64,000 bases of DNA from Neisseria animalis. Its GTDB lineage: Bacteria > Pseudomonadota > Gammaproteobacteria > Burkholderiales > Neisseriaceae. The DNA is taken from positions 868,001 through 932,000 of the forward strand of contig NZ_LR134287.1 of assembly GCF_900636515.1 (NCBI RefSeq). The letters are read 5' to 3'. The notes under the pieces are model-generated. The model was not told where the DNA came from. It saw only the letters and a program-made list of their open reading frames with translations, and made no database searches. Within the stretch, counting starts at the first letter, position 1. Each line of letters opens with the position of its first letter. This document shows, piece after piece, positions 36,830-45,585 of this stretch. The position numbers and the translations under genes were made by a program.

Positions 36830-37534
36830 TTGAAATTCCATGCCCGACTCAATAAATCCCTGATTCTGCCAACCGTATTGCTCGGAGCTGCCGTGCCTGC
36901 CCATGCTGATGAAATGGGTTCTTTACTGGAAAGCCGCGGTCTGATGAAAGCGGCTGCACAGTATGATGACGATGAATTGGCCAATTTGGTTAAAACCAAA
37001 ACCGTCCGTCCGGTGGCTCGTCCTGTTGCCGTAAAAACGCCGCAGCAGATGGCTTCGATGGACGATTTTGTGCAACAACAGATTTTGCGTTTGCCGCAGC
37101 CTGTTATTGCCAAGCCTTCCAATCACGCCGAAGTGGTGGGTAATTTTATGGTTCCTGTTTCCGGGGCACGCAAAAGCTCGGATTACGGCTACCGCAATCA
37201 CCCTGTGTTGAAAAAAGTCCGTTTGCATACCGGCATCGATTATGCCGCGCCGAGCGGTACGCCGATTTATGCGGCTGAAAGCGGCGTGGTGGAAACGGCC
37301 GGCTGGAAGGGCGCATATGGTAAAACCGTTGTCATCAAGCACAACGAACGTTTCTCTACTTTATACGGACACGCCAGCAAATATGTGGTTAAAGCCGGTC
37401 AAAAAGTACAGCGCGGACAGCTTATCGCTTACGTAGGCAGTACCGGCCGCAGTACCGGTCCGCATCTGCATTTTGAAGTGTTGGACGGCTCGAAACGGGT
37501 TAACCCGAATAAATACTTGAGCCAAGTATTTTAA
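36830..37534 (+). CDS. M23 family peptidoglycan metallopeptidase
   Basis: A 234-residue exported peptidase. It starts at TTG with a strong AGGAG six bases upstream; no ATG fits. The signal peptide ends near AHA. The C-terminal LytM/M23 domain has zinc ligands H133 and D137 (HTGID), H212-L-H214 (HLHF) and H181. It should cut cross-links in peptidoglycan and lacks an obvious LysM domain. It is near, but not fused to, a lytic transglycosylase, so the neighbourhood concerns wall remodelling. Confidence 0.9.
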   Translation: MKFHARLNKSLILPTVLLGAAVPAHADEMGSLLESRGLMKAAAQYDDDELANLVKTKTVRPVARPVAVKTPQQMASMDDFVQQQILRLPQPVIAKPSNHAEVVGNFMVPVSGARKSSDYGYRNHPVLKKVRLHTGIDYAAPSGTPIYAAESGVVETAGWKGAYGKTVVIKHNERFSTLYGHASKYVVKAGQKVQRGQLIAYVGSTGRSTGPHLHFEVLDGSKRVNPNKYLSQVF

Positions 37535-37855
37535 ACCGGGCGTCAATTTGTTCCTGTGCGGCAGGTATTGCCGGTCGGGATAATTGATGTTTCGAATCGG
37601 CTGTGTCCGATAGCGTATTTTTTCAGACGGCATTGAAATGGTTCATGCCGTCTGAAAATGTATCTGCAATACGGAAAAGGAAGGTAATGCACGGCAAACC
37701 GTTTGGTTTGGATGGGGAATATCGGTTAACCCAAGGATAACTGCCGGCTGTTTTGGATATTTGCTTGTTCAAAAAATGATTGTCGCGCTTGCTTTTGCCT
37801 GTGTAGATAACCGATCGGATGGTGTTTGAACTTCTTTGTTGTGCAAAACATACCA
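37535..37855. other. intergenic region
   Basis: Contains the uptake-sequence terminator at 37619-37661 and the upstream region of the lytic transglycosylase. No gene is visible. Confidence 0.5.
37619..37661 (+). terminator. inverted AT-type uptake-sequence terminator
   Basis: TTTTTTCAGACGGCAT pairs with ATGCCGTCTGAAAA, downstream of the M23 peptidase gene. Here the GAA-type, not the CAAA-type, uptake sequence is used. Confidence 0.75.
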
Positions 37856-38476
37856 ATGAATAGATCGGATTCTCCATTTTTGCCCGAACGACGGCGTTTG
37901 TTGTTGGTCGGAGGCACATTGTTTGCTTATCCTGTCTTGCTTTGGGCGGGAACGCAGCGCGAAGAAACGCTGTCGGACGATGTTGCTTCTTTAATGCGCC
38001 ATTCGATTGATAATGTTAATCCGGCAAGGCTGGTGTTTGCCAATGCCCGAGAGGGAAAGCGTTGGCTTGCCGCGATGTCGGAGCGTTTGGCAGTATATGT
38101 ACCCGATGAGGCGCAACGCCGCCGTTTGCTGGTGAATATCCAGTATGAAAGCAGCCGTGCAGGTTTGGATACGCAGTTGGTATTGGGGCTGATTGAAGTG
38201 GAAAGCGCATTTCGGCAATATGCGGTCAGCCGTGCCGGTGCGCGCGGATTGATGCAGGTTATGCCGTTTTGGAAAGATTACATCGGCAAACCGTCGCACA
38301 ATCTTTTCGATATTCGTACCAATTTGCGCTATGGCTGTACGATTTTGCGGCATTATCATAATGTGGAAAAAGGTAATACGGCGCGTGCGCTGGCACGCTT
38401 CAACGGGAGCTTGGGCAGCAATAAGTATCCCGATGCGGTGTTGGCGGCGTGGCGCAAGCGGTGGTTGTGGGATTAG
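37856..38476 (+). CDS. lytic transglycosylase (SLT family)
   Basis: A 206-residue envelope enzyme. The N-terminus has an arginine-rich stretch and a hydrophobic segment (ERRRLLLVGGTLFAYPVLLWAG), a signal anchor or signal peptide. The SLT domain is clear: IEVESAFRQYAVSRAGARGLMQVMPFW with the catalytic glutamate in EVESAF, then RYGCTILRHYH and ALARFNGSLG. It cleaves the MurNAc-GlcNAc bond to form anhydro-muropeptides. A TTG at 37826 is an alternative start. Confidence 0.88.
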   Translation: MNRSDSPFLPERRRLLLVGGTLFAYPVLLWAGTQREETLSDDVASLMRHSIDNVNPARLVFANAREGKRWLAAMSERLAVYVPDEAQRRRLLVNIQYESSRAGLDTQLVLGLIEVESAFRQYAVSRAGARGLMQVMPFWKDYIGKPSHNLFDIRTNLRYGCTILRHYHNVEKGNTARALARFNGSLGSNKYPDAVLAAWRKRWLWD

Positions 38477-38689
38477 AATGATGTTTTGTGCGGCTGTTTT
38501 ACAGACGGCAATGATGTGCCTGTCGGGCAAAACAGCACCTTTTGCCGGCAGGGTATAAAGAGATTTTGTTTGTGTGGCGGCGCTTGAAAATGTTGCGGTT
38601 GTGCAAGCGGAGGGAAAGACGGCAGCGATTGAGGCTTAATGCAAAGCCGTCTGAATACTGTATAATCCGCTTGTTTACCCATGATTGTT

Positions 38690-38734
38690 TTCAGACGGCA
38701 TACCGGTATGGAAATAGCGGTTATGCCGTCTGAG
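38690..38734 (+). terminator. inverted AT-type uptake-sequence terminator
   Basis: TCAGACGGCATACCG pairs with CGGTTATGCCGTCTGA between the transglycosylase and the MFS gene. It argues against starting the MFS gene upstream of it. Confidence 0.75.
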
Positions 38735-38755
38735 ATTATTGAATATACTGAGAAA

Positions 38756-40138
38756 ATGGCAAAAGATACCCGCACACAGATGTTTCCGCACGAATGGCGT
38801 GCCAGCACTACTTTATCCGGCGTGTATGCGCTGCGTATGCTGGGTATGTTTTTGGTTTTGCCGGTTTTGGCACTGTATGCCGCCACATTGCCCGGAGCGG
38901 AAGACAATAAAGCCTTAGTCGGTATGGCAATGGGTATTTACGGGTTGACACAAGCCGTGTGCCAACTGCCGTTGGGCATGGCCTCGGATAAATTCGGGCG
39001 TAAAAAAGTTATTTATTTGGGACTGCTGGTGTTTGCGGCAGGCAGTTTTATGGCTGCGGTTTCAGACTCTTTGCCCGCCTTGGTGGCTGCCCGCGCCATT
39101 CAGGGTGCAGGGGCGGTGAGTGCGGCAGTAACTGCGCTGCTGGCGGATTTGACGCGCAACGAAGTGCGGACGCGCGCCATGTCGATGATTGGTTTGAGCA
39201 TCGGCCTGACTTTTTCAGTCAGCTTGGTTGCCGCTCCGGTGATGGCGGAATGGATAGGCGTATCGGGTTTGTTTGTCTTGACCGGTGTGTTGACGCTGGC
39301 CAGTATCGGCGTGGTGGCGTGGCTGACACCCGATGCAGAGGAGTCCAAGCTGCATGAAGATGCTCAGGCGCAACCTTCGCGCTTTGGCGAAGTATTGAAA
39401 AACAGGCAACTGTTGAGTTTGGATTTCGGTATTTTCGCGCTGCATGCGGCGCAGATGGCATTGTTTACCGCCCTGCCGTTTGCCATGTCGGATTTGGGTT
39501 TGGAAAAACTCCAACATTGGAAAGTTTATCTGCCCTCAACAATCATTGGCTTGGTGGCGATGGTTCCGCTGATTATTATCGGTGAAACGCGCAACAAATT
39601 GAAACAGGTGTTCCTGCTGGGCATCGTCTGCATTGCCGCCGCGCAAATCGGCTTGCTGTTCGGCTTACATTCCATATGGGTAATTGCCGTCTGCTTAATC
39701 GTATATTTTATCGGTTTCAACGTATTGGAAGCCAGCCTGCCTTCCATGGTATCCAAAATCGCACCGTCCGATTTGAAAGGTACGGCAATGGGCGTGTATA
39801 ACACCATGCAGTCTGTCGGACTGTTTGCCGGAGGAGCGAGCGGGGGGATTTTGTTCCAATATTACGGTTTCAGCGGCGTTTTTGCCTTTTGCAGCGTATT
39901 GATGCTGCTGTGGCTGGCCATTGCCGCCGCCGCCCCTGCGCCGAAACCGGTAAAAAACATCAGCTATCGGATTGGTGAAACATGGCAGCAAGAAACCGAT
40001 TCGCTCTACCGCGCTCTGACAGAAGTGGCCGGTATTGAAAGCATAACATTCAGTCAGGACAAAACAACTGTTTACATCAAAGCGTTGCAGAAAGGCTTCG
40101 ACCGAGCCGCAGCCGAAAAAATCATTTCAGGAGTATAA
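38756..40138 (+). CDS. MFS transporter with C-terminal YAM-like domain (YajR type)
   Basis: A 460-residue major facilitator with twelve predicted helices; motif A is present as GMASDKFGRKKVI. After the last helix comes a soluble domain of about 55 residues (ITFSQDKTTVYIKALQKGFDRAAAEKIISG) with a ferredoxin-like pattern, as in the YAM domain of E. coli YajR. Start 38756 is chosen because it lies past the uptake-sequence terminator. ssb follows after 3 bp, so readthrough is likely. The substrate is unknown. Confidence 0.85.
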   Translation: MAKDTRTQMFPHEWRASTTLSGVYALRMLGMFLVLPVLALYAATLPGAEDNKALVGMAMGIYGLTQAVCQLPLGMASDKFGRKKVIYLGLLVFAAGSFMAAVSDSLPALVAARAIQGAGAVSAAVTALLADLTRNEVRTRAMSMIGLSIGLTFSVSLVAAPVMAEWIGVSGLFVLTGVLTLASIGVVAWLTPDAEESKLHEDAQAQPSRFGEVLKNRQLLSLDFGIFALHAAQMALFTALPFAMSDLGLEKLQHWKVYLPSTIIGLVAMVPLIIIGETRNKLKQVFLLGIVCIAAAQIGLLFGLHSIWVIAVCLIVYFIGFNVLEASLPSMVSKIAPSDLKGTAMGVYNTMQSVGLFAGGASGGILFQYYGFSGVFAFCSVLMLLWLAIAAAAPAPKPVKNISYRIGETWQQETDSLYRALTEVAGIESITFSQDKTTVYIKALQKGFDRAAAEKIISGV

Positions 40139-40141
40139 ACA

Positions 40142-40669
40142 ATGTCATCATTAAACAAAGTTATCCTTATCGGCAACTTGGGCCGCGACCCCGAAGTACG
40201 TTATATGCCCAACGGAGAGGCCGTCTGCAATTTCAGTATCGCCACCAGCGAAACGTGGAACGATCGAAACGGCCAGCGTCAGGAGCGTACCGAATGGCAC
40301 AACATTACCATGTACCGCCGTCTTGCCGAAATTGCAGGGCAATATTTGAAAAAGGGTAGCTCCGTTTATCTCGAAGGGCGTATCCAAAGCCGTAAATATG
40401 TCGGAAAAGACGGCGTTGAGCGTACTGCTTACGATATTATCGCCAGCGAAATGAAAATGCTCGGCAGCCGCAACAATAGCGGTGGCGGCGCGCCTTATGA
40501 TGACGGATATTCGCAGCAGAACTACCAGTCTGCACCGCAACAAAACCATCAAAACACACCGTCTTACCAGCAAGAAGCGCCCAGCGCACCGCCGGCCGCC
40601 CCCGCCCGCCGCGCCCCTGTTGCACCGGCAGCACCGGTAGAAGACATCGACGACGATATTCCGTTTTGA
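40142..40669 (+). CDS. ssb: single-stranded DNA-binding protein Ssb
   Basis: A 175-residue SSB. The OB fold is at residues 1-110 ([56 protein letters not shown]), then a glutamine- and proline-rich linker, and the acidic tip DDDIPF that recruits partner proteins. It starts 3 bp after the MFS gene. An intrinsic terminator follows, and beyond it the foreign island begins. Confidence 0.97.
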   Translation: MSSLNKVILIGNLGRDPEVRYMPNGEAVCNFSIATSETWNDRNGQRQERTEWHNITMYRRLAEIAGQYLKKGSSVYLEGRIQSRKYVGKDGVERTAYDIIASEMKMLGSRNNSGGGAPYDDGYSQQNYQSAPQQNHQNTPSYQQEAPSAPPAAPARRAPVAPAAPVEDIDDDIPF

Positions 40670-40713
40670 GTTACATATAATTTAAAACTGTAAAATAAAA
40701 CCCATATAAATAT

Positions 40714-40743
40714 AGAGAACCCTTTATTTTAAAAGGGTTCTCT
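40714..40743 (+). terminator. intrinsic terminator of ssb
   Basis: AGAGAACCCTTT and AAAGGGTTCTCT form a 12-bp stem followed by TTTTTTT. It contains no uptake sequence, unlike most terminators in the host backbone. Confidence 0.9.
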
Positions 40744-40819
40744 TTTTTTACATTAATTTTGACACAACATCTTTAATTTGATAGTATTTATATATAATAT
40801 TTTTGTAAATTAAATAAAT

Positions 40820-41071
40820 ATGTATAGATTAGAAACAGTCCTTTTTTCAAATGGAGAACGTTTTCCTATATTGGTTAATGTTAAAACTGGTATTCCTGAT
40901 TTTTATTCAACCTTATGGGTAACTGTGGAACTACGTAATCAATCCGCAGTAAACACAATTAGAAATAAGCTGGGAACTATACAGTGGATAATGAATTGGG
41001 AAAAACAGAATCGGTATTATGTAGCAGTTGCACAAAGACCAATTAACTCAATTCTACTACAATCCTTGTGA
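40820..41071 (+). CDS. integrase N-terminal-domain-like small protein
   Basis: 83 residues. YRLETVLFSNGERFPILV and FYSTLWVTVELRNQSAVNTIRNKLGTI resemble the SAM-like N-terminal arm of phage-type tyrosine recombinases; the catalytic domain is missing. The stop codon lies inside the left arm of a terminator, so the reading frame may be a stable remnant. It sits at the ssb end of the island, where an integrase would be expected. Confidence 0.5.
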   Translation: MYRLETVLFSNGERFPILVNVKTGIPDFYSTLWVTVELRNQSAVNTIRNKLGTIQWIMNWEKQNRYYVAVAQRPINSILLQSL

Positions 41072-41098
41072 ATATTTTCACATCACAAGGATTTTTTA
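41061..41098 (+). terminator. intrinsic terminator
   Basis: AATCCTTGTGA (41061-41071) and TCACAAGGATT (41083-41093) form an 11-bp stem followed by TTTT. It overlaps the stop codon of the integrase-like ORF. Confidence 0.85.
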
Positions 41099-41101
41099 TT
41101 T

Positions 41102-41584
41102 ATGGCGAGAATCAGTGGCGAAACCATTATTCAACAGAAGATTATGGAGCTTAATCATCAAATCATGCACTTTGAAGAATGTATTAAGCAAGCTAAAGAG
41201 TATCAAGCAACTTTGCGACAAGCGTTAGTTGCATTGCGAGCTGAACCCTTTTCTACCCCAATGAAGCAAGTAATAAAACAAAAACGGGAAAAGGTATCGA
41301 ATCGCCCAGTAGATATTTCACTCTACTCACGTCGTTCCAGTGAGTTTATTGCAAAAGTCTTTAAACATTACCCTAATCAATGGATGTCGGCAAATGAGAT
41401 GATGTGGAAGGCGTTTGAAATTGAAGGGAAAACAGAGCATAAATCTTATCATCATTCAATTGTAACTGCATTTTCACACGCACTAAGACGATTGAAAGAG
41501 AAAGGGATTGTTGAACGGCAGGAGTTGCGAGAAAAGCCGTCAGTGAAGGTAATTCGGTGGCGGTTGAAAGAGATTGGTATGTAA
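41102..41584 (+). CDS. coiled-coil plus winged-helix protein, paralogue 1
   Basis: A 160-residue protein with an N-terminal coiled coil (about residues 8-45), a basic hinge, and a C-terminal winged-helix-like domain (SSEFIAKVFKHYPNQWMSANEMMWKAF ... SHALRRLKEKGIVERQEL). It has the same layout as the product of 41605-42051: coiled coil with a QALVA motif, then a pattern of hydrophobic helix, ALRRL or AMTRL, and KGIVER. The two genes converge on a shared terminator. I know no named family; a transposon-associated DNA-binding role is inference. Confidence 0.6.
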   Translation: MARISGETIIQQKIMELNHQIMHFEECIKQAKEYQATLRQALVALRAEPFSTPMKQVIKQKREKVSNRPVDISLYSRRSSEFIAKVFKHYPNQWMSANEMMWKAFEIEGKTEHKSYHHSIVTAFSHALRRLKEKGIVERQELREKPSVKVIRWRLKEIGM

Positions 41585-41586
41585 AA

Positions 41587-41613
41587 AAATAGCGGTGTTT
41601 GCCGCTATTTTTG
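41587..41613. terminator. bidirectional intrinsic terminator
   Basis: AAAATAGCGG and CCGCTATTTT around a short loop, with A- and T-runs on the two sides, between the convergent coiled-coil genes. Confidence 0.85.
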
Positions 41614-42051
41614 TTTCCACTTCCATTGAATAATCTTGTGTTTTTTCACGACAATACGCTCTACAATACCTTTATTAACTAAGCGGGTCATGGCATTACC
41701 AATATTATTTAGATGATATTTAGATACAGGGGTATTAGGTTGTTTATCTATAATAAGTACCGCTTCGGCAAGTTCTAAAACTCGCCAATAACGTTCAGGT
41801 TCAGATTTCATTACTCGTTGAATAAGTTGTGTGATTTTCCCATTAAATTGTTTGCGATACACACGATATTGGTAGTGTTCTGTATCGTATTGTTGAATAT
41901 CGTTAGGTTTTACATCCATTGCAACTAAAGCCTGTTGCAATAAAAGAATACGGCGTTCAACTAAATCAAGGTGAGCCAAAACTTGTTCTTTTTCTCGTTC
42001 AAACTGCGCAATTTTCTGCTTAATTTGCGTTTTATAAATTGAATCAGCCAT
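41605..42051 (-). CDS. coiled-coil plus winged-helix protein, paralogue 2
   Basis: 148 residues: N-terminal coiled coil (KQKIAQFEREKEQVLAHLDLVERRILLLQQALVAMD), basic middle, and a winged-helix-like C-terminal part (IGNAMTRLVNKGIVERIVV). Its ATG overlaps the transposase stop codon (TAATG), so the two are translationally coupled. This makes it a candidate passenger or accessory protein of the IS1595-type element. It is paralogous to the gene at 41102. Confidence 0.6.
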   Translation of the reverse strand: MADSIYKTQIKQKIAQFEREKEQVLAHLDLVERRILLLQQALVAMDVKPNDIQQYDTEHYQYRVYRKQFNGKITQLIQRVMKSEPERYWRVLELAEAVLIIDKQPNTPVSKYHLNNIGNAMTRLVNKGIVERIVVKKHKIIQWKWKQK

Positions 42052-43085
42052 TACATTACCAACCTTTCTACTTGTCTATGATGCCCTTGCCAGTAGCCTT
42101 TCCAGTCATTATCAGAAGATGTCGTTAAACATTTTTCAATAACGTCTTTAAATAGGGAAAGGTTATCAACACGGCGGTTATCTTCCCGATAGGCAATTTC
42201 ATTGGCGTAATTATCTAAATAGACGTTTGCCATTTTATGAATCTGTCCATAATACATACGTTTAAAGCGTGCAAAGTAGCTTTCAGCAAGGTTATTTGTA
42301 ATACCTTCATCACTGCGGTACTCTTTTTGATGGTTTACTCGTCTTAAATCGTAGGAGACAAGCAGTTCATCATAAGCACTATTTTCATCTGCGTGAATGC
42401 GACTATTGGGTTGAATATACGTCTCTGCAAGTTTATTTACCGTTATCGTATTTTCAGATAAAATGGGGAAAGTAAATGTTTTCTTTGCACCCACTAAATC
42501 TAAGTTTTGAGTGGTTTCTTCTGCTGAATAACGTTCACGCATCACTAATACCGTTCGTTTATTTGGATTAGCATGCTCTTTACGTCGTCTATCTACTCGG
42601 TCAGCTTTTTTGTTCTTAGGGCGAGGAGCTGAATGCACATAAGTACCGTCAATATGCACTTCGCCTGATAAGGGGAAAAGTTCACGTTGAACGATTAGGC
42701 TTTCACGAATTTTATGGGCTAATACATAAGCGGTTTTATATTGTACGCATAAATCCCTTGAAAGTTGGCAGGCGGAAATGCCTTTTACTGCGTTAACAAA
42801 TAGGGCAATGGCAAATAAGTAAGTTTGAATAGGTAACTTATGATTGGCAAAAATAGTATCCGATGTAATACTGAATGTATGTTTACAATGTTTGCATCGC
42901 CATTGTTTACGAGTGGAGATAAAATAGGCTTGATGTTTAATACCACAGCGAGGGCAAATTTGTTCGATTGTACTGTTCCAACGTGCTTCCATAAGCCGAG
43001 CGTGGGCCTCGCTATCCGATAGACGAGCTATCTTGATAGGCGAAAGCGTGCGAGCTTTGGCGGAAAGGAGGAAGTGTTGAGCCAT
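42051..43085 (-). CDS. IS1595-family (ISXO2-like) transposase
   Basis: A 344-residue transposase. An N-terminal zinc ribbon (CPRCGIKH ... CKHCKHTF) binds the ends; the catalytic domain has HIDGTYV, HADENSAYDELL and the DEGITNNLAESYFARFKRM segment expected of the DDE/DEN IS1595 group. It looks complete. The coiled-coil gene follows it with overlapping stop and start codons. I could not identify inverted terminal repeats, so the element's borders are open. Confidence 0.85.
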   Translation of the reverse strand: MAQHFLLSAKARTLSPIKIARLSDSEAHARLMEARWNSTIEQICPRCGIKHQAYFISTRKQWRCKHCKHTFSITSDTIFANHKLPIQTYLFAIALFVNAVKGISACQLSRDLCVQYKTAYVLAHKIRESLIVQRELFPLSGEVHIDGTYVHSAPRPKNKKADRVDRRRKEHANPNKRTVLVMRERYSAEETTQNLDLVGAKKTFTFPILSENTITVNKLAETYIQPNSRIHADENSAYDELLVSYDLRRVNHQKEYRSDEGITNNLAESYFARFKRMYYGQIHKMANVYLDNYANEIAYREDNRRVDNLSLFKDVIEKCLTTSSDNDWKGYWQGHHRQVERLVM

Positions 43086-43140
43086 ACAATATACATCTTT
43101 GCTATTAGGTGATAATCAGATAGAATAACAACTCCAACAA

Positions 43141-43219
43141 GTTACCTTATTGAGTAACCAATCTAAGAAAATGTTACCATATTGAACAAATAAAATCAAG
43201 TGGAGTTATTCAATTGAAC
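43141..43219 (+). promoter_or_regulatory. three operator-like boxes, 32-bp period
   Basis: GTTACCTTATTGAGTAAC at 43141-43158, GTTACCATATTGAAC at 43173-43187 and GTTATTCAATTGAAC at 43205-43219 begin at exact 32-bp steps (three helical turns). The third covers the TTG start of the XRE gene. They probably bind the XRE protein. Confidence 0.65.
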
Positions 43220-43543
43220 ATTTCAAAGCGCCTTAATCAACTAATTGAGTTGAAACAGCTCAATATCAAAGATTTTGCAGAACAATGCGATATTCCTTAT
43301 CGTTCAATGTACAACTATGTGCGTGGTGAGCGAGAACCAAACTTAGAAGCTCTTTCTAAAATTAGTCAAACCTTTAATGTCGATCTAAACTGGTTGATTT
43401 CATGGGAAGGAGAAATATTTAAAGGCGTACCAAAAGATGCATTTTCAGACGAAGAAAACCAACTGATTACTTACTATCGTTTAATGCCCGGAATTGTGCA
43501 AAATGCAATGAAGGTAGCATTCAAAGCGATTTCAACTGAATAA
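43214..43543 (+). CDS. XRE family regulator next to type III system 2
   Basis: A 109-residue protein with an N-terminal helix-turn-helix (LKQLNIKDFAEQCDIPYRSMYNYVRGEREPNLEALSKISQTFNVDLNWLI) and a C-terminal dimerisation segment. It starts at TTG, with GTGGAG upstream, inside the third operator-like box. mod 2 begins 17 bp after it. The placement is that of a controller protein that delays or balances a restriction-modification system, or of a phage-type repressor. Autoregulation is inferred from the boxes. Confidence 0.8.
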   Translation: MNISKRLNQLIELKQLNIKDFAEQCDIPYRSMYNYVRGEREPNLEALSKISQTFNVDLNWLISWEGEIFKGVPKDAFSDEENQLITYYRLMPGIVQNAMKVAFKAISTE

Positions 43544-43560
43544 ATTTAGAGTATTTTATT

Positions 43561-45585
43561 ATGAACAAAAAACAAAATAAACTTCTTTCCACCCTGAAAA
43601 ATTCTTTGTATCCTTGCGATGGTATTTGGGTTAATGATGATAAAATGGAATTAGCACATAATTTATTGCTAGATAAATTAGAAAAATACGATCCTGATAT
43701 AATGACTGCATTGTTGAATGATGCTGAACTAAAACGCCGTTTTTTTGTAGAAGTGGCTGGGGTATTTGTTTTCAAAAAAGCCGATTTCCAATTCTTTCTA
43801 TCGCAAAACAAAGTTAGTCATTCTTACACCAAATACAAAAACCGTATTGGTTTAACTGACGGTAACCGTTTTTTGAAAGATAGTAGTGATATTGTGCTAG
43901 ATTTTCCATTTAAAGACTGCGTGTTAAAAGGGGGGCAAAGTTCAGAAGAAAGTAAAGAAGTGTATTTTGAACGCAATAAGGACGCTCAGCTCAGCTCAGC
44001 TCAATTGTACACTAAACAAATAACGAAACGTCAAGAAATTTTTTTCAATCAAGTATTAGCATTTGATGAAATAGACCGTTTATTTGATCCCAAGGCTCTT
44101 ACTCATTTTTCTCGCTACACTAAAGACGGTAAAAGTGCCGTTACACAAATCAAACGTCGCACTGACGGCACACCTACTGAAAATCTCATTATTAAAGGCA
44201 ATAATCTTATTGCCCTGCATTCTCTCGCCACGCAATTTCGGGGCAAAGTAAAATTGATTTATATTGATCCACCGTATTATTTTAGAAAAACTAAGGCGGA
44301 AGATAGTTTTGCTTATAACTCTAATTTTAAGTTATCTACTTGGCTAACATTTATGAAAAATAGATTAGAGATTGCAAAAGAATTATTAACAGATGATGGT
44401 GTTATATTTGTATCAATTGATGATGATGGATTAGCACATCTTAAATTGTTAATGGACGATATTTTTACAAAAGAAAACTTCATTGCTTATTTTATGTGGA
44501 TGAAAACAGCTACTCCACCATCATTATCCAAAAATGTCAGAAAAAAATTAGAGTATGTTTTATGTTATCGTAAAAATACATTTGAAGGACTATTTGGGGG
44601 TATAGTTGAAGGTGGAGATATGCCTTTATTAAACGAAAGTAATGCTTTAAATACCTTAGAGTTTCCTGCTTTTTCTGTACAATTTAAAATTCCTGACGGA
44701 ATTTATTATCCTGCTAAAAAAGATAAAACAACGCTGGAAAGTGAGTTAGTTGTTTGTAATGGTTGGAATAGTACTCCTTTCAAATTATCAGGTAATTTCA
44801 AATGGACACAAAGCACAATAACAAAGGAAATTGAAAATAATACAACTTTTATTATTAAATCTGAAAAATTTGCTATTCGTTATATTCGAGAAGGAGAGCG
44901 CAATAAAAAGCCATCTAATTTCATTAGTAAAATAGAATGTGGTGTAGGGACAAATGAAGATGCCAAAAAAGAACTATTTGAGTTATTTCAAAAAGATCTT
45001 TTTAAATATCCAAAGCCTGAAAGTCTAATTTCGTATTTAATCAATACAGCTACAAACGAATCTGACATCGTCCTTGACTACCACCTCGGATCAGGGACAA
45101 CCGCTGCTGTGGCGCATAAAATGGGGCGACAATATATTGGCATCGAACAGATGGATTATGTGGAAACCCTTGCAGTGGAGCGGTTAAAAAAAGTGATTGA
45201 CGGCGAGCAAGGTGGTATTTCTAAAGAGATAAACTGGCAAGGTGGTGGCGAATTTGTCTATTGCGAATTAGGTGAGTGGAATGCACAGGCGAAAGCCGCC
45301 ATTTTGGCTTGCGATAATTGGGTGGAATTAGACCGCTTGTTTACCGAATTGTGTGACAAATATTTCTTAAAATATAACGTCAACGTGCAAAAATTTGCCA
45401 ATGAAATTTGCCAAGAACCCGAATTTTTAGCCTTAACGTTAGATGAACAAAAGCAGATGATGTTGGAAATGTTGGATTTAAATCAACTTTATATAAATGT
45501 GTCTGATATGAATGATAGCCAATTTGAGTGTGGATTAAATCAAGAAGATAAAGATTTAACATTAGAATTTTACGGAATGAAATAA
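43561..45585 (+). CDS. type III DNA methyltransferase Mod (system 2), ModA-like
   Basis: A 674-residue beta-class adenine methyltransferase. The N-terminal part (FFVEVAGVFVFKKADFQFFLS, YKNRIGLTDGNRFLKDSSDIVLDFPFKDCVL) is very like phase-variable ModA proteins of Neisseria and Haemophilus. Four GCTCA units encode residues 142-148. DPPYYF is at about 236-241 and DYHLGSG at about 506-512; the TRD lies between. Gain or loss of one unit would stop translation early. Its stop overlaps the res start (TAATG). The ribosome site is weak. Confidence 0.93.
   Translation: MNKKQNKLLSTLKNSLYPCDGIWVNDDKMELAHNLLLDKLEKYDPDIMTALLNDAELKRRFFVEVAGVFVFKKADFQFFLSQNKVSHSYTKYKNRIGLTDGNRFLKDSSDIVLDFPFKDCVLKGGQSSEESKEVYFERNKDAQLSSAQLYTKQITKRQEIFFNQVLAFDEIDRLFDPKALTHFSRYTKDGKSAVTQIKRRTDGTPTENLIIKGNNLIALHSLATQFRGKVKLIYIDPPYYFRKTKAEDSFAYNSNFKLSTWLTFMKNRLEIAKELLTDDGVIFVSIDDDGLAHLKLLMDDIFTKENFIAYFMWMKTATPPSLSKNVRKKLEYVLCYRKNTFEGLFGGIVEGGDMPLLNESNALNTLEFPAFSVQFKIPDGIYYPAKKDKTTLESELVVCNGWNSTPFKLSGNFKWTQSTITKEIENNTTFIIKSEKFAIRYIREGERNKKPSNFISKIECGVGTNEDAKKELFELFQKDLFKYPKPESLISYLINTATNESDIVLDYHLGSGTTAAVAHKMGRQYIGIEQMDYVETLAVERLKKVIDGEQGGISKEINWQGGGEFVYCELGEWNAQAKAAILACDNWVELDRLFTELCDKYFLKYNVNVQKFANEICQEPEFLALTLDEQKQMMLEMLDLNQLYINVSDMNDSQFECGLNQEDKDLTLEFYGMK
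43984..44003 (+). repeat. pentanucleotide tract, four GCTCA units
   Basis: Four perfect units within the mod 2 reading frame, at the position where ModA-type genes carry their slippage repeats. Short, so slow switching is expected. Confidence 0.85.
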
